From contig JAEUOT010000058.1 of NCBI GenBank assembly GCA_016790705.1, forward strand, positions 124,001 to 188,000: DNA of 64,000 bases, given 5' to 3'. Under the pieces are notes generated by a model that had not been told where the DNA came from, searched no databases, and worked only from the letters and a program-made list of their open reading frames with translations. Position numbers and translations under genes: made by a program. This DNA is from Hydrogenophaga sp. (lineage in GTDB: Bacteria > Pseudomonadota > Gammaproteobacteria > Burkholderiales > Burkholderiaceae_C). Each line of letters opens with the position of its first letter. Positions within the stretch are counted from its first letter, which is position 1. Below, in pieces: positions 8,371 through 20,166 of this stretch.

Positions 8371-10182
8371 ATGAACCATATCCGCAATTTCTCCATCATC
8401 GCGCACATCGATCATGGCAAGTCCACACTGGCCGACCGCATCATTTCCCTGTGTGGCGGCCTCTCCGACCGCGAGATGAGCGAACAAGTGCTCGACTCCA
8501 TGGATCTGGAGAAGGAGCGCGGTATCACCATCAAGGCGCAGACGGCGGCGCTGAAGTACACGGCGCGCGACGGCAAGGTCTACAACCTCAATCTGATCGA
8601 TACGCCCGGTCACGTGGACTTCTCATATGAGGTTTCGCGCTCACTCTCTGCGTGCGAAGGCGCGCTGCTGGTGGTGGACGCCAGCCAGGGTGTGGAAGCG
8701 CAGACGGTGGCCAACTGCTACACCGCGCTGGATCTGGGCGTTGAAGTGTTGCCGGTGCTGAACAAGATGGACCTGCCGCAGGCCGACCCGGACAACGCCA
8801 AGCAGGAAATCGAGGACGTGATCGGCATCGACGCAACCGATGCCGTGCCGTGTTCGGCCAAGACTGGCATGGGTGTCGAGGACATCCTGGAGATGGTGGT
8901 GGCCAAGGTGCCCGCACCAAGGGGCAATCCGGATGCACCGCTGCGCGCCATGATCATCGACAGCTGGTTCGACAACTACGTCGGTGTGGTGATGCTGGTG
9001 CGTGTGGTCGATGGCCGGCTGGCCAGGGGCGACAAGATCAAGCTGATGGCGACCGAGTCGCTCTACAACGCCGAGAAACTCGGTGTATTCACGCCGCACA
9101 ACGAGCCGCGCGAGTCGCTGGAGGCCGGTGAGGTGGGCTACATCATCGCCGGCATCAAGGAGCTCAAAGCCGCCAAGGTGGGCGACACGGTCACTGCCAT
9201 CAAGACCAGCAGCGGCGCCAACCTCACGTTTGCCACCGAAGCATTGCCCGGTTTCAAGGAGGTGCAGCCGCAGGTGTTCGCCGGCCTCTATCCGTCCGAG
9301 GCGAGCGAATATGACCAGTTGCGCGACGCGCTGGAGAAGCTGCAGCTCAACGATGCGGCGCTGCGCTACGAGCCCGAGGTGTCGCAGGCGCTGGGCTTTG
9401 GTTTCCGCTGCGGTTTCCTGGGCCTGCTGCACATGGAGATCGTGCAGGAGCGGCTGGAGCGCGAATTCGACCAGGACCTGATCACCACCGCGCCGAGCGT
9501 GGTCTACCAGGTGGTCAAGGGCGACGGCGAAGTGATCATGGTGGAGAACCCGTCCAAGATGCCTGACGTCGGCCGCATCGAGGAGATCCGCGAACCCATC
9601 GTGACGGTGCACCTCTACATGCCGCAGGAATATGTCGGCCCGGTGATGACGCTGGCCAATCAGAAGCGCGGCGTTCAGATCAACATGGCTTACCACGGCA
9701 AGCAGGTCATGCTGACCTATGAGCTGCCGCTGGGCGAAATCGTGCTGGACTTCTTCGACAAGCTCAAGTCGGTCAGCCGTGGCTACGCGTCCATGGACTA
9801 CGAGTTCAAGGAGTACCGCGCGTCCGACGTGGTCAAGGTGGACATGCTGCTCAACGGCGAGAAGGTGGACGCGCTGTCCATCATCGTGCACCGCACGCAG
9901 GCTCAGTATCGCGGCCGCGCGGTGGCCGCCAAGATGCGCGAGATCATCAGCCGCCAGCAGTTCGATGTGGCCATCCAGGCAGCCATCGGTGGCAACGTGA
10001 TCGCCCGCGAAACCATCAAGGCGCTGCGCAAGAACGTGCTGGCCAAGTGCTATGGCGGGGACATCACCCGCAAGCGCAAGCTCCTTGAGAAGCAGAAGGC
10101 CGGCAAGAAGCGCATGAAACAGATCGGTTCGGTCGAGGTGCCCCAGGAGGCATTCCTGGCCATCCTGCAAGTGGAGGAGTGA
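8371..10182 (+). CDS. lepA: Elongation factor 4 LepA
   Basis: LepA (EF-4) is a ribosome-bound GTPase that back-translocates or remodels stalled ribosomes. The 603-residue protein is full length: P-loop AHIDHGKST at residues 11-19, switch-[23 protein letters not shown] and a SAKTG motif, followed by the EF-G-like domains and the LepA-specific C-terminal domain ([29 protein letters not shown]). It overlaps lepB at TGATG, the usual lepA-lepB coupling. Confidence 0.98.
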   Translation: MNHIRNFSIIAHIDHGKSTLADRIISLCGGLSDREMSEQVLDSMDLEKERGITIKAQTAALKYTARDGKVYNLNLIDTPGHVDFSYEVSRSLSACEGALLVVDASQGVEAQTVANCYTALDLGVEVLPVLNKMDLPQADPDNAKQEIEDVIGIDATDAVPCSAKTGMGVEDILEMVVAKVPAPRGNPDAPLRAMIIDSWFDNYVGVVMLVRVVDGRLARGDKIKLMATESLYNAEKLGVFTPHNEPRESLEAGEVGYIIAGIKELKAAKVGDTVTAIKTSSGANLTFATEALPGFKEVQPQVFAGLYPSEASEYDQLRDALEKLQLNDAALRYEPEVSQALGFGFRCGFLGLLHMEIVQERLEREFDQDLITTAPSVVYQVVKGDGEVIMVENPSKMPDVGRIEEIREPIVTVHLYMPQEYVGPVMTLANQKRGVQINMAYHGKQVMLTYELPLGEIVLDFFDKLKSVSRGYASMDYEFKEYRASDVVKVDMLLNGEKVDALSIIVHRTQAQYRGRAVAAKMREIISRQQFDVAIQAAIGGNVIARETIKALRKNVLAKCYGGDITRKRKLLEKQKAGKKRMKQIGSVEVPQEAFLAILQVEE

Positions 10183-11162
10183 TGCAAAAAACCATGGGTG
10201 TGATCACGGCAGTGATCCTGGCCGCGTTCGCCGCGTACGCAGCGGCGTTTTTCTTCGGCGTGATCGAGGGCAATTTTTCCCTCTTGCTGATGCTTGCCAC
10301 GGGGGTGACCGGACTGTATTGGCTGGCTGAGCGGTTCCACTTTCTTCCCGCCCGCCGGCGCGCCACGGAACAGGCCGCCCAGGAGGTGCAGCGTCGGCAG
10401 GAAGAGCTCACCCGCCAGGGAATCGCGCGGACCGATCTGGGATTCGACGAGTCTGCGCGACAGCGCATGCTGTCGCAGCCCTGGTGGCTGGACTGGACCG
10501 CGGGCCTGTTTCCCGTGATTCTGGCTGTGTTCGTGTTGCGCAGCTTCTTGTTCGAACCATTCAAGATTCCGTCGGGCTCGATGATTCCGACACTGCGGGT
10601 GGGCGACCTGATCCTGGTGAACAAATTTCACTATGGCATCCGGCTGCCGGTGTTCAATACCAAGCTCATTTCGAACCATGAGCCCCAGCGCGGCGACGTG
10701 ATGGTGTTTCACTATCCGCCCAAGCCCAGCCTCGACTACATCAAGCGCGTGATTGGCGTGCCGGGCGACGAGGTGGCTTTTCTAAACAAGCAGCTCACGG
10801 TCAACGGTCAGCCGGTGCCTCGAAGCAATCAGCCCGATTTTTTCGAAGCCGACCAGATGCGCTACGTCAAGCAGTTCGGTGAGGAATACGGCGGGCACCG
10901 CTACAACACCCTCAATGACGACATGCGCTCGCCGAATGCGGCACCGATCGCGGAATTCGCGTTTCGTGAAAATTGTCGTTATTCCGCAGAGGGTGTCGTC
11001 TGCAAAGTTCCACCCGGTCACTACTTCATGATGGGTGACAATCGGGATAATTCGCTGGATTCCCGTTTTTGGGGGTTTGTCCCGGAGTCCAACATCGTGG
11101 GCAAGGCATTCTTTGTCTGGATGAACTTCGGTGATCTTGGGCGTATCGGTTCGTTCGAGTAA
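10182..11162 (+). CDS. lepB: Signal peptidase I LepB
   Basis: Leader peptidase that cleaves signal peptides of exported proteins on the outer face of the inner membrane. The 326-residue protein has two N-terminal membrane segments (about 5-27 and 33-50), a third near 106-122, the catalytic serine in PSGSMIPTL (Ser133), the catalytic lysine in DYIKRVIGVPGD, and the box E motif GDNRDNSLDSRFWG. The ATG at 10182 shares a base with the lepA stop codon; a GTG three bases earlier is also in frame but less likely. Confidence 0.97.
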   Translation: MQKTMGVITAVILAAFAAYAAAFFFGVIEGNFSLLLMLATGVTGLYWLAERFHFLPARRRATEQAAQEVQRRQEELTRQGIARTDLGFDESARQRMLSQPWWLDWTAGLFPVILAVFVLRSFLFEPFKIPSGSMIPTLRVGDLILVNKFHYGIRLPVFNTKLISNHEPQRGDVMVFHYPPKPSLDYIKRVIGVPGDEVAFLNKQLTVNGQPVPRSNQPDFFEADQMRYVKQFGEEYGGHRYNTLNDDMRSPNAAPIAEFAFRENCRYSAEGVVCKVPPGHYFMMGDNRDNSLDSRFWGFVPESNIVGKAFFVWMNFGDLGRIGSFE

Positions 11163-11187
11163 ACGAGATATTTCTGGAGGTGGGGTG

Positions 11188-11535
11188 ATGAAACTCAAGC
11201 AGCAGCAGCGTGGCCTGACGTTCTTTGGTCTGCTCTTTGTCGGGATCTTCCTGGCATTTGCGGGGGTGACGCTGGCGCAGGTGGTACCCACGTACGTGGA
11301 GTACATGGCCGTGCAGAAGGCAGCCAAAAAGGCGGCTGAAGGCACGACGGTTGCAGAGGTGCGCTCAATCTTCGATAAAGCCGCGCAGATTGACGACATC
11401 ACAACCATCTCGGGCAAGGATCTTCAGATCGGCAAACAGGGCAACACCGTGGTGGTGTCGTTTGATTACGCCCGCGAGATCCATCTGGTGGGGCCCGCCT
11501 ATCTGGTGATGAAGTATTCGGGGTCTTCGCAGTGA
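11188..11535 (+). CDS. DUF4845 family membrane protein
   Basis: A 115-residue protein with an N-terminal type IV pilin-like hydrophobic segment (QRGLTFFGLLFVGIFLAFAGVTLAQVVP) and a small soluble domain ending in FDYAREIHLVGPAYLVMKY. This matches the DUF4845 family, which in betaproteobacteria typically sits between lepB and rnc as here. The function is unknown. The ATG at 11188 follows CTGGAGGTGGGG (strong ribosome site). It may be co-transcribed with lepB and rnc. Confidence 0.88.
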   Translation: MKLKQQQRGLTFFGLLFVGIFLAFAGVTLAQVVPTYVEYMAVQKAAKKAAEGTTVAEVRSIFDKAAQIDDITTISGKDLQIGKQGNTVVVSFDYAREIHLVGPAYLVMKYSGSSQ

Positions 11536-11581
11536 TGCCAGGTTTTCGCCGGGTCACTGCCCGGCCTGAGGTTTCCCTTCC

Positions 11582-12286
11582 TTGAGCCCGGAGTTGGTGG
11601 CGCTTCAAAAGCGCCTTGGACACGAGTTTGCGCATCCGCGCCTTTTGGAGCGGGCGCTGACCCACCGAAGCTTCTCCTCTGACCACAATGAGCGGCTGGA
11701 GTTTCTGGGCGATTCGGTCCTGAACCTGGCCGTGTCCGGGCTGTTGTTCGAAAAGCTCGACCGTCTGCCCGAGGGCGATCTCTCGCGGATCAGGGCCAAT
11801 CTGGTCAAGCAGGATGCCCTGCACCAGATGGCCGTCGGGTTATCGCTGTCGGTGGGGCTTCGGCTGGGCGATGGCGAGAAACGCTCGGGAGGGCACAAGC
11901 GCCCGTCCATCCTCGCGGATGCGCTCGAGGCCGTGATCGGCGCGGTGTATCTGGATGCGGGATTCGATGTGGCCTCCGACCTGGTGCGGCGCCTGTACGG
12001 CGGCATTGAGCTCAACGCCCAGATGAGCGCCATGGGCAAGGACTCCAAAACCGACCTGCAGGAGTGGCTGCAGGCGCGCAAGATGAAGCTCCCGCAATAC
12101 CGCGTGGTCGCGACCACCGGTGAGGCGCACCGTCAGACGTTTGACGTGGAGTGCCTGGTCGAAGAGCTGCAACGCGGTGAGCGGGGCCTTGGTGCCTCGC
12201 GCCGGGCCGGCGAACAGGCGGCAGCGGCCGCCATGCTGCAATACCTGCGGGACCACGAAGCCGGGCTGACCAAGCCTCCGCAGTGA
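11582..12286 (+). CDS. rnc: Ribonuclease III
   Basis: Rnc cuts double-stranded RNA, processing the rRNA precursor and many mRNAs. The 234-residue protein has the nuclease signature [13 protein letters not shown] with the metal-binding Glu and Asp residues, the second acidic site [14 protein letters not shown], and a C-terminal dsRNA-binding domain ([14 protein letters not shown] ... [16 protein letters not shown]). The reading frame opens only with TTG at 11582 ([16 protein letters not shown]), which matches where RNase III normally begins, so a rare TTG start is the best choice. It abuts era. Confidence 0.95.
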   Translation: MSPELVALQKRLGHEFAHPRLLERALTHRSFSSDHNERLEFLGDSVLNLAVSGLLFEKLDRLPEGDLSRIRANLVKQDALHQMAVGLSLSVGLRLGDGEKRSGGHKRPSILADALEAVIGAVYLDAGFDVASDLVRRLYGGIELNAQMSAMGKDSKTDLQEWLQARKMKLPQYRVVATTGEAHRQTFDVECLVEELQRGERGLGASRRAGEQAAAAAMLQYLRDHEAGLTKPPQ

Positions 12287-12318
12287 CAACCCCCTGTTTT
12301 TTCCGGACACTGTCTTCC

Positions 12319-13353
12319 ATGCCCCGACCACCCCGTCATTCGCCTGAGGCGACTCCCTCCGCCCAACCGGAAGCCGATCTGGATGCGATGCTCGCCAAGG
12401 CACTGGGGAAAAGCCTGCCAGAGGCGGCGGCCACTGACGCATCCATTGAGGCCTCTGAGCCGGTGGATCCTTCGTTGCAGCGCTGCGGCTATGTGGCGAT
12501 CGTTGGCAAGCCGAACGTCGGCAAATCGACCCTGCTCAACGCCCTGGTCGGTCAGAAGATCAGCATCACCTCGCGCAAGGCCCAGACCACCCGCCACCGT
12601 ATCACCGGCTACCGCACGGAGGGCGTGAGCCAGTTCGTGTTTGTCGATACACCTGGCTTCCAGACCCGGCACGGCAATGCGCTGAACCGCTCGCTAAACA
12701 AGACGGTGCTGGGCGCGGTGACGGACGTGGACCTGATCCTGTTCGTGGTCGAGGCAGGCCATTTCACACCCGCCGACCAGAAGGTGCTGGAGCTGCTGCC
12801 GGCGGCGGTGCCGGTGATCCTGCTGGCCAACAAGTTCGACCTCGTGCATCGTCGGGGGGACCTGGCGCCCTGGCTGAAATCCATGCAGGAGAAGCGCTCG
12901 TTTGCCGAGTTCGTGCCGATGTCGGCCAAGACGCCACGCGACATCCAGCGCCTGTTCGCGATCTGCGAGAAGTACCTGCCGCAGCAGCCCTGGATGCACG
13001 ATCCGGAGGAGCTGACCGATCGCAGCGAACGCTTTATGGCCGCCGAGATGGTGCGCGAGAAACTGTTCCGTCTCACGGGCGACGAATTGCCCTACACCTC
13101 CACGGTGGTGATTGACAAGTTCGAGGAGGAGGGCGCCCTCAAACGTATCGCCGCATCGATTGTGGTCGAGCGCGAAGGGCACAAGGGCATGGTGATCGGC
13201 GAGAAGGGCGAGAAGCTCAAGCGCATCGGCACCGAGGCCCGGCAGGAGCTGGAGAAGATCTGGAACTGCAAGGTGTTTCTGGAGCTGTGGGTCAAGGTTC
13301 GTTCGGGATGGGCCGATGACGATGCCCGTGTCAGGTCGTTCGGTTACGAGTGA
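12319..13353 (+). CDS. era: GTPase Era
   Basis: Era binds 16S rRNA and is needed for 30S assembly. The product is about 344 residues, longer than the ~300 of E. coli because of a roughly 55-residue Pro/Ala/Glu-rich N-terminal extension seen in other Burkholderiales. The core has the P-loop GKPNVGKST, switch [20 protein letters not shown] and a C-terminal KH domain ([19 protein letters not shown]). ATG 12319 is chosen; GTG 12283, overlapping the rnc stop, is an in-frame alternative. The rnc-era-recO order is classical. Confidence 0.95.
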   Translation: MPRPPRHSPEATPSAQPEADLDAMLAKALGKSLPEAAATDASIEASEPVDPSLQRCGYVAIVGKPNVGKSTLLNALVGQKISITSRKAQTTRHRITGYRTEGVSQFVFVDTPGFQTRHGNALNRSLNKTVLGAVTDVDLILFVVEAGHFTPADQKVLELLPAAVPVILLANKFDLVHRRGDLAPWLKSMQEKRSFAEFVPMSAKTPRDIQRLFAICEKYLPQQPWMHDPEELTDRSERFMAAEMVREKLFRLTGDELPYTSTVVIDKFEEEGALKRIAASIVVEREGHKGMVIGEKGEKLKRIGTEARQELEKIWNCKVFLELWVKVRSGWADDDARVRSFGYE

Positions 13354-13358
13354 CAGGA

Positions 13359-14162
13359 ATGGCCACGCGCCGGACATCTGAAGAACCCGCTTTCGTTCTT
13401 CACCGCTACGACTGGAGCGAGTCCAGTCTCATCCTCGAAGTCTTCACACGCCACCACGGGCGTATCGCGCTGGTGGCCAAGGGTGTCAAGAAGCCGACCT
13501 CGCAGTTCCGCCCGGTGCTGCTGCCGCTGCAGCCGCTGGCGCTGAGCTGGGGGGGCGACGCCGAGGTGCGCACGCTCAAGGCCGCGCAATGGCAGGGCGG
13601 CCACGTCATGCCGACCGGCGACGCGCTTCTCTCGGGCAGCTACCTCAACGAGTTGCTGATGCGCCTGCTCGCGCGTGACGACCCCCATCCCGGCCTCTTC
13701 GATCACTATGCGCTGGCGGTGCAGTTGCTGGCCGAGAAGGCCGACGCCCAGCAGCCGATCCTGCGGGCTTTCGAGTTGTTGCTGTTGCAGTCGGTCGGGC
13801 TGTTGCCCGACCTCGGGTGTGAGGGCAGCACGCTGGCGCCGCTGGACGACGCGGGCGTCTACGTGCTCAGCCCCGAATCCGGTCTTTGCCGGGCGAACGA
13901 AGACGATGCTCAGGCGCTCGGTGCCGGGCAATGGCTCTCACTGCAGGCAGCGCTGCAGGGGCCGGATCCCTTCATCGCCTCTTTGCGCGTCTGCGCCGCC
14001 TGCCAGGCGGGTTTGCAGCCACAGTTGCGTGCCCTGCTGCACTACCATAGCGGCGTCCGGGTGTTCCGGACCCGTCAATTGCTGCTGGATGTGCAGTCCC
14101 TGGTGCGGCCCCGCATGGCCGCCGAACCCGGTGCAGCAGCCTCCGGCATTCCGTCCCCTTGA
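13359..14162 (+). CDS. recO: DNA repair protein RecO
   Basis: RecO works with RecF and RecR to load RecA onto SSB-coated gapped DNA. The roughly 267-residue protein has the N-terminal OB-fold start ([35 protein letters not shown]) and the helical C-terminal half with [14 protein letters not shown]. The C-terminal zinc-finger cysteines are only partly present (CEGS and VCAACQAG). GTG 13350 is an alternative start overlapping the era stop. It follows era and precedes pdxJ, as is common in proteobacteria. Confidence 0.93.
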   Translation: MATRRTSEEPAFVLHRYDWSESSLILEVFTRHHGRIALVAKGVKKPTSQFRPVLLPLQPLALSWGGDAEVRTLKAAQWQGGHVMPTGDALLSGSYLNELLMRLLARDDPHPGLFDHYALAVQLLAEKADAQQPILRAFELLLLQSVGLLPDLGCEGSTLAPLDDAGVYVLSPESGLCRANEDDAQALGAGQWLSLQAALQGPDPFIASLRVCAACQAGLQPQLRALLHYHSGVRVFRTRQLLLDVQSLVRPRMAAEPGAAASGIPSP

Positions 14163-14165
14163 CCC

Positions 14166-14942
14166 ATGGCACACGCTGCATCCGATATGACCGCACTGTC
14201 GGTCAATCTCAACAAAGTGGCTCTGGTGCGCAACACGCGTCACCTCGGCATCCCCTCTGTCACCCGCGCCGCGACCCTGTGTCTGCAGGCAGGTGCGCGG
14301 GGCATCACCGTGCATCCGCGGCCGGACGAACGCCACATTCGTCTCCACGATGTCTTCGACCTGGCCGAGCTGATGCGCGAATGGCCTGACCGTGAATTCA
14401 ACATCGAGGGCAATCCGTTTCACAACCTGATGGCAGTGGCGCACGAGGTCCGGGCGCGCGGCCTTCCGCTGCACCAGCTCACCTTTGTCCCCGACAGCGA
14501 AGGGCAGTTCACCAGCGACCACGGCTGGGCCTTCCCGCAGGATGCCGATCGCTTGCGCCCGGTGATCGAGCAGGCCAGGGCCCTGGGCGCCCGCGTGAGC
14601 CTGTTCATGGACCCGGAGCCGGCGCAGATGGCCGCAGCGAGGGCCGTGGGCGCCGACCGTGTCGAGCTCTACACCGAGCCCTATGCGGCGGCGTGGTCCA
14701 CGCCAGCCGGCGAACATCAACTGGCGCGCTACCGGGCAGCGGCCCGGGCCGCGCTTGATGCCGGCCTGGGAGTGAACGCCGGCCACGACCTCAACCGCGA
14801 CAACCTCACGGCCTTTCTGCGGGTGGTGCCGGGCGTGGCCGAAGTGTCGATCGGCCACGCGCTGATTGCCGATGCGCTGGAGCTGGGCTACGCCGCCACC
14901 GTCAGGGACTACAACCGCTGCATCGCGGACGCCTTTGCATGA
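14166..14942 (+). CDS. pdxJ: Pyridoxine 5'-phosphate synthase PdxJ
   Basis: PdxJ closes the ring of vitamin B6, joining 3-amino-2-oxopropyl phosphate with 1-deoxyxylulose 5-phosphate. The 258-residue TIM-barrel protein has the family marks [15 protein letters not shown], the HPRPDERHI loop (His and Arg for substrate binding), FNIEGNP, and GHDLNRDNL. Start ATG 14166 gives [17 protein letters not shown] 14187 is possible. It overlaps acpS by 4 bases (ATGA), a conserved coupling. Confidence 0.96.
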   Translation: MAHAASDMTALSVNLNKVALVRNTRHLGIPSVTRAATLCLQAGARGITVHPRPDERHIRLHDVFDLAELMREWPDREFNIEGNPFHNLMAVAHEVRARGLPLHQLTFVPDSEGQFTSDHGWAFPQDADRLRPVIEQARALGARVSLFMDPEPAQMAAARAVGADRVELYTEPYAAAWSTPAGEHQLARYRAAARAALDAGLGVNAGHDLNRDNLTAFLRVVPGVAEVSIGHALIADALELGYAATVRDYNRCIADAFA

Positions 14943-15331
14943 TCTTCGGCATTGGCACCGACATCTGCGACATCCGCCGCATCGAGGCCACGTTTCAGCG
15001 CCAGGGCGAGCGCTTCGCCCAGCGGGTGCTCGGGGAGCAGGAGCTGGCGATCTGGCGCCGACGCGGGGCGCGTTGGCCGCAGCGGGGCCTGCGCTATCTC
15101 GCCACCCGCTTCTCGGCGAAAGAAGCCTTCTCCAAGGCGATTGGTTTTGGCATGCACACGCCGATGGCGTGGCGGCGCTGCGAGATCCTCAACCTGGCCA
15201 GTGGCCAGCCGGTGATCGTGCTCCATGGCGAACTGAAGATGTGGTTCGAGTCACAGGGCCTGCGCGCCCACGTGACCGTGACCGACGAGACCGATTACGC
15301 CGCGAGTTTTGTCGTGGTCGAGAAAGACTGA
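14939..15331 (+). CDS. acpS: Holo-ACP synthase AcpS
   Basis: AcpS transfers 4'-phosphopantetheine from CoA to Ser37 of AcpP. The 130-residue protein carries [13 protein letters not shown] at the N terminus (metal-binding Asp) and [16 protein letters not shown], the second conserved motif with the metal-binding Glu. It overlaps pdxJ by 4 bases and is one base from nagZ. Confidence 0.96.
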   Translation: MIFGIGTDICDIRRIEATFQRQGERFAQRVLGEQELAIWRRRGARWPQRGLRYLATRFSAKEAFSKAIGFGMHTPMAWRRCEILNLASGQPVIVLHGELKMWFESQGLRAHVTVTDETDYAASFVVVEKD

Positions 15332-15332
15332 C

Positions 15333-16424
15333 ATGCACACCCACGCACCTCTGATCATCGACGTTGCTGGTGTCGAACTGACCGACACCGACCGCCAGCG
15401 TCTGGCGCACCCCCTGGTCGGCGGCCTCATCCTGTTCGGTCGCAACTGGCAGAGCCGCGAGCAACTGGCGAGGCTGTGCGCGCAGGTGAAGGCCGTGCGT
15501 CCCGACCTCCTGATTGCGGTGGATCACGAAGGCGGGCGCGTGCAACGCTTCCGAACCGATGGATTCACCCACCTGCCGCCCATGGCCGCTTTCGGCCAGT
15601 TGTGGCTGTCGGCGCCGCAGAAGGATGAGCTTGAAGGCGGCCCGGCCCTGCGGGCCACCAATTCCGCCTCAGCCGCAGGCTATGTCCTGGGCGCTGAATT
15701 GCGGGCCTGCGGCGTTGACCTGAGCTTCACGCCCGTGCTCGACCTGGACCATGGCGAAAGCTCGGTGATCGGGGACCGGTCCTTCGGACGCGACCCGCGC
15801 ATGGTGAGCGTGCTGGCGCAGGCGCTGATGCATGGCCTGCGCGCCAGTGGCATGGGCAACTGCGGCAAGCATTTCCCCGGTCATGGCTTTGTGAAGGCCG
15901 ACTCGCATCTGGCGATCCCGGTCGACAAGCGCAGTCTCAAGGCCATTCTGGCCGAGGATGCCGCGCCCTATGGCTGGCTGTCGGCCAGTCTGGATGCGGT
16001 GATGCCCGCACACGTGATCTATCCGAGGGTGGACAACAAACCGGCTGGCTTCTCGCCCCGTTGGCTGCAGGATGTGCTGCGCCACCGCCTGGGTTTCACG
16101 GGCGCCATCTTCAGCGACGACCTGAGTATGGCCGCTGCCCGCCGCATCGAAGGGCGCGAGGTGAGCTTCACCGAGGCCGCTCTGGCCGCGCTCACTGCAG
16201 GCGGTGACATGGTGCTGCTGTGCAACCAGAGCGTGGTGCATGGTGGCGCGCCCATCGACGAGGCGATCGAGGCGCTGTCCACGGCGATGGTGCAGGGTGA
16301 CTGGCAGCCCAACCCGGCCAGCGAAGAGCGCCGTCTGGCGCTGCTGCCCCGGGGGGAGGCGATGGACTGGGACGGTCTGATGGTCAGTGCGCGCTACATG
16401 CACGCGCTGAGCCTGTTGCCCTGA
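15333..16424 (+). CDS. nagZ: Beta-N-acetylhexosaminidase NagZ
   Basis: NagZ (GH3) removes GlcNAc from anhydromuropeptides in the cytoplasm during peptidoglycan recycling and can influence beta-lactamase induction. The 363-residue protein has [12 protein letters not shown], the KHFPGHG motif holding the mobile catalytic His loop, and the nucleophile region FSDDLSMAA. The ATG at 15333 lies just after the acpS stop. It ends tail to tail with the next gene without any gap (16424/16425). Confidence 0.95.
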   Translation: MHTHAPLIIDVAGVELTDTDRQRLAHPLVGGLILFGRNWQSREQLARLCAQVKAVRPDLLIAVDHEGGRVQRFRTDGFTHLPPMAAFGQLWLSAPQKDELEGGPALRATNSASAAGYVLGAELRACGVDLSFTPVLDLDHGESSVIGDRSFGRDPRMVSVLAQALMHGLRASGMGNCGKHFPGHGFVKADSHLAIPVDKRSLKAILAEDAAPYGWLSASLDAVMPAHVIYPRVDNKPAGFSPRWLQDVLRHRLGFTGAIFSDDLSMAAARRIEGREVSFTEAALAALTAGGDMVLLCNQSVVHGGAPIDEAIEALSTAMVQGDWQPNPASEERRLALLPRGEAMDWDGLMVSARYMHALSLLP

Positions 16425-17087
16425 CTACCGCTCGACGCCCAGCTTGTCCAGCAGGTCGGAGATCAGCTCCAGCCGCAGCATCGGGTTGTCCAGCGTCATC
16501 AGCCGCTGCTTGAGTTCGGCTGGTGCCGGCAGCAGCTCGGCCCATCGATTCGCCACCCAGCCGCTGTCTTCCCACTGATAGGGCGGTTGCAAAGGCAGTT
16601 CGTTCATCGACGTCGGTTCGCGCTCCTGCAGATTGGCGAGCACGCGTTGCAGCGCATCCCGTGTGCTGCGCAGATGGCTGGGGACCGGTACCGCAGGTTC
16701 GGGGTCGTCGAGCCGAACGTCTGCGACCCAGAGGCCATGCGTCAGCCGGTGACTGGCCGTGATGTGAAACCGCTGCTGGCCGCGGCAGTGGATGAACATC
16801 AGGCCTGGCTGCGGATGGGCGACCTGTTCGATCCGCGCCAGTGTGCCGACCGGAAAGAAGGCCTCATGAGCAAAGCCGTCGGGCGCTGCAGGGTCGGCGC
16901 GACGCACTTCGCTGCCTTCGCTCAGGCAGACCACTCCAAAGGGGGCCCCCGCCGCATGGCAGCGCTTGATCATGTCCAGGTAGCGCACCTCGAAGATGCG
17001 CAGCGGCATCCAGCCGCCGGGAAACAGCACCGTCTGCAGCGGAAACAGGGGCAACTGGTTCAGCGTCAGCGGGCCGGCGTCACTCAA
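16425..17087 (-). CDS. LON peptidase substrate-binding domain protein
   Basis: A 220-residue stand-alone protein matching the N-terminal substrate-recognition domain of Lon ([29 protein letters not shown]), without the AAA+ or protease domains. Such proteins are common in betaproteobacteria; their role is not established. It overlaps accD by 4 bases, so it is translated from the accD transcript. It converges with nagZ with no intergenic space, so no terminator hairpin fits between the stop codons. Confidence 0.9.
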   Translation of the reverse strand: MSDAGPLTLNQLPLFPLQTVLFPGGWMPLRIFEVRYLDMIKRCHAAGAPFGVVCLSEGSEVRRADPAAPDGFAHEAFFPVGTLARIEQVAHPQPGLMFIHCRGQQRFHITASHRLTHGLWVADVRLDDPEPAVPVPSHLRSTRDALQRVLANLQEREPTSMNELPLQPPYQWEDSGWVANRWAELLPAPAELKQRLMTLDNPMLRLELISDLLDKLGVER

Positions 17088-17962
17088 TCGGCCACCACCG
17101 CATCCGCGCTCTGGCGCTGCAGCATGGCCAGCGTGTTGGCCACGGTGCTGCGCAACTCGCGGCGATCGCAGATGAAGTCCACCGCGCCCTTGGTCTGCAG
17201 GAACTCGGCGCGCTGGAAGCCTTCGGGCAGCTTCACGCGCACGGTGTTCTCGATCACGCGGGGGCCGGCAAAACCGATCAGCGCCTTGGGTTCGGCGATC
17301 ACGACGTCGCCCACAAAGGCGAAGCCGGCCGAGACGCCGCCCATGGTCGGGTCGGTCAGCACGCTGATGTAGGGCAGGTTCTTCTTGGCCAGGCGGGTCA
17401 GCGCCGCGTTGGTCTTGGCCATCTGCATCAGCGACAGCAGGCCTTCCTGCATGCGCGCGCCGCCGGTGGCGGTGAAGCAGACGAAGGGAACCTTCTGGGC
17501 GATGGCTTCTTCAACACCGCGCACGAAGCGTTCACCGACCACCGAGCCCATGGAGCCGCCCATGAAGTCGAACTCGAAGCAGGCGGCCACCAGGCTGATG
17601 CCCTGCACCGCTCCGCCCATGACGATCAGCGCGTCGGTCTCGCCCGTGGTTTCCAGCGCTTCCTTGAGGCGCTCGGGGTATTTGCGGCTGTCCTTGAACT
17701 TCAGCGCGTCGACCGGCAGCACCTCTTGCGCCAGCTCATAGCGGCCTTCGGCATCAAGGAAGGCGTTCAGGCGCGCACGCGCACCGATGCGGTGGTGGTG
17801 GCTGCAGTGCGGGCAGACGTTCTGGTTCTTCTCCAGGTCGGTCTTGTAGAGCACGGCCTCGCAGCTCGGGCACTTGATCCACAGGCCCTCGGGCACGCTG
17901 CGGCGCTCGGCCGGGTCGGTGTGCGTGATCTTGGGCGGCAGCAGTTTTTCAAGCCAGGACAT
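17084..17962 (-). CDS. accD: Acetyl-CoA carboxylase carboxyltransferase subunit beta
   Basis: AccD pairs with AccA to transfer the carboxyl group from biotin to acetyl-CoA, making malonyl-CoA. The 292-residue protein has the N-terminal zinc ribbon with Cys31, Cys34, Cys50 and Cys53, and the crotonase-like body ([52 protein letters not shown]). It lies downstream of trpA with 52 bases between, the widespread trpB-trpA-accD order. Confidence 0.97.
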   Translation of the reverse strand: MSWLEKLLPPKITHTDPAERRSVPEGLWIKCPSCEAVLYKTDLEKNQNVCPHCSHHHRIGARARLNAFLDAEGRYELAQEVLPVDALKFKDSRKYPERLKEALETTGETDALIVMGGAVQGISLVAACFEFDFMGGSMGSVVGERFVRGVEEAIAQKVPFVCFTATGGARMQEGLLSLMQMAKTNAALTRLAKKNLPYISVLTDPTMGGVSAGFAFVGDVVIAEPKALIGFAGPRVIENTVRVKLPEGFQRAEFLQTKGAVDFICDRRELRSTVANTLAMLQRQSADAVVAD

Positions 17963-18014
17963 CAGAAACTCCTAACGGTGGGCCGGTCTCAGGGGCCGGC
18001 TTAGGGATGGCGGA

Positions 18015-18824
18015 TTATGCGTCCAGGGCTTTCCGGATGGTGCGCAGGAAGTGCGCCGCTACCGGCACCACTTTCTCGAACGGCTCGTGCTCGATCAGCT
18101 GGATGATCTTGCTGCCGATCACGACTGCGTCGGCGGTCTTGCCAATCGCCTTCGCCGTTTCCGCGTCGCGAATGCCGAAGCCCACACCGACGGGGATGCT
18201 CACATGCGCCCGGATGCGCGGCAGCATCGCCTCGACCTGGCCCACGTCCAGCGTGCCGGCGCCGGTCACGCCCTTGAGCGAGACGTAGTAAACGTAGCCG
18301 CTGGCCACGCGCGCCACCTGGGCCATGCGCTCGTCGGTGCTGGTCGGGGCCAGCAGGAAGATCAGGTCCATGTTCGCGGCGCGCAGCGCGGCGGCGAAGT
18401 CCTCGCATTCCTCGGGTGGGTAGTCCACCACCAGCACACCGTCCACGCCGGCGGCAGAGGCATCGCGCACGAAGCTGCCTGCGCCGTGCTTCTGGTCGTA
18501 GCGCTCGATCGGGTTGGCATAACCCATGAGCACCACTGGTGTGGCATCGTTCTCCTTGCGGAACTCGCGCACCATGGCGATCACCTGCGCCAGACCGATG
18601 CCCAGCGCCAGCGCGCGGTCACCGGCCTTCTGGATCACCGGGCCATCGGCCGACGGATCGGAGAACGGGACCCCGAGTTCGATGATGTCGGCGCCGCCCT
18701 CGACCATGCCGTGCATCAGCTTGGGCGTGATGTCGGCATAGGGGAAACCGGCGGTGACGAAGGGAATCAGGGCCTTGCGGTTCTGCGCCTTGAGTGCGCT
18801 CAGGGTTTTTTCGATGCGGCTCAT
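18015..18824 (-). CDS. trpA: Tryptophan synthase alpha chain
   Basis: TrpA cleaves indole-3-glycerol phosphate and passes indole through a tunnel to TrpB. The 269-residue TIM barrel has the catalytic Glu in [12 protein letters not shown] and the second acid in the following loop, PPEECEDF, and the phosphate-binding GVGFGI. It overlaps trpB by 4 bases (ATGA), giving coupled translation of the two subunits. Confidence 0.97.
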   Translation of the reverse strand: MSRIEKTLSALKAQNRKALIPFVTAGFPYADITPKLMHGMVEGGADIIELGVPFSDPSADGPVIQKAGDRALALGIGLAQVIAMVREFRKENDATPVVLMGYANPIERYDQKHGAGSFVRDASAAGVDGVLVVDYPPEECEDFAAALRAANMDLIFLLAPTSTDERMAQVARVASGYVYYVSLKGVTGAGTLDVGQVEAMLPRIRAHVSIPVGVGFGIRDAETAKAIGKTADAVVIGSKIIQLIEHEPFEKVVPVAAHFLRTIRKALDA

Positions 18825-20113
18825 TTGGAGACCTTCACAACGGATTCGGCGCCGCCCTTGACGGACTGGCCGCGGCAGCTGGGGCGGCAGTAGAAGTCGG
18901 CGTTCGAGAGGTCGGCCACGGTGCCGATGTCCTTGTCGCCGCGGCCGGAGAGGTTGACCAGCACGGACTGCGTCGGCTTCATCGTCTTGGCCAGCTTCAT
19001 GCCGTAGGCCACAGCGTGACTGGATTCGAGCGCGGGGATGATGCCCTCGGTGCGGCAGAGGTAGTGGAAGGCTTCGAGCGCCTCCTTGTCGGTGATGCCG
19101 ACGTACTCGGCGCGGCCGATGTCCTTGAGGAAGGCATGCTCGGGGCCGACGCCGGGGTAGTCCAGGCCGGCGCTGACGCTGTGCGTCTCGGTGACCTGGC
19201 CGTTGTCGTCTTGCAGCACGTAGGTGCGGTTGCCGTGCAGCACGCCGGGGCTGCCCTTTTGCAGCGACGCGGAGTGCTTGCCGCTGTCCAGGCCTTCACC
19301 CGCCGCCTCGACGCCGATCAGGCGCGTGGCGCTGTGGTTGATGTAAGGGTAGAAGATGCCCATGGCGTTGCTGCCACCGCCCACGCAGGCGACCACCGCG
19401 TCGGGCTGATCGCCTTCGCAGCCGGCTTCCTTCAGCATCTGCGGCATCTGCACCAGGCATTCGTTGCCGATCACGCTCTGGAAGTCGCGCACCATCATGG
19501 GATACGGGTGAGGTCCGGCCACGGTGCCGATGATGTAGAAGGTGTTGTCCACGTTGGCGACCCAGTCGCGCATGGCTTCGTTGAGCGCGTCCTTGAGCGT
19601 TTTGCTGCCCGACTCGACCGGCACCACGGTCGCGCCCAGCAGCTTCATGCGGTAAACGTTGGGGCTCTGGCGCTTCACGTCTTCGCTGCCCATGTACACC
19701 ACGCACTCCAGGCCGTAGCGCGCGCAGATGGTGGCGGTGGCCACGCCGTGTTGTCCGGCACCGGTTTCGGCGATCACGCGCGGCTTGCCCATGCGCTTGG
19801 CGAGCATGGCCTGGCCGATCACGTTGTTGATCTTGTGCGCGCCGGTGTGGTTGAGGTCTTCGCGTTTGAGGAAGATCTGCGCGCCGCCCTGTTCGCGGCT
19901 CATGCGCTCTGCGTGGTAGACCGGGCTGGGCCGGCCGACGAAATGGGCAAGTTCCTTGCGGAATTCGGCCAGGAACTCTGGGTCGTGCTGGTACTTGGCG
20001 TACGCGGCCTTGAGCTCGTTGATGGCGTGGGTGAGCGTCTCGCTCACGAAGCTGCCGCCGTAGATGCCGAAGTGGCCGAGGGCGTCGGGTTGCTGGTAGG
20101 TGCTGGTGTCCAT
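18821..20113 (-). CDS. trpB: Tryptophan synthase beta chain
   Basis: TrpB makes tryptophan from indole and serine using pyridoxal phosphate. The 430-residue protein has the PLP lysine in [10 protein letters not shown], the phosphate-binding GGGSNAMG and the [10 protein letters not shown] substrate loop. ATG 20113 ([16 protein letters not shown]) is preferred to the in-frame start at 20152, because the sequence before it ([13 protein letters not shown]) does not look like TrpB. The C-terminal tail ([22 protein letters not shown]) carries an extra short extension. Confidence 0.96.
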   Translation of the reverse strand: MDTSTYQQPDALGHFGIYGGSFVSETLTHAINELKAAYAKYQHDPEFLAEFRKELAHFVGRPSPVYHAERMSREQGGAQIFLKREDLNHTGAHKINNVIGQAMLAKRMGKPRVIAETGAGQHGVATATICARYGLECVVYMGSEDVKRQSPNVYRMKLLGATVVPVESGSKTLKDALNEAMRDWVANVDNTFYIIGTVAGPHPYPMMVRDFQSVIGNECLVQMPQMLKEAGCEGDQPDAVVACVGGGSNAMGIFYPYINHSATRLIGVEAAGEGLDSGKHSASLQKGSPGVLHGNRTYVLQDDNGQVTETHSVSAGLDYPGVGPEHAFLKDIGRAEYVGITDKEALEAFHYLCRTEGIIPALESSHAVAYGMKLAKTMKPTQSVLVNLSGRGDKDIGTVADLSNADFYCRPSCRGQSVKGGAESVVKVSK

Positions 20114-20166
20114 GTGAGGGGTCTCGTTGCTGGGCCCGAGCCACCCGTTCACGTTGGAACCAAGGG

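Noticed and set aside
8163-8630. 155-codon frame between mucD and lepA
   Set aside because: It overlaps the start of lepA in another frame, spans the terminator and has no family.
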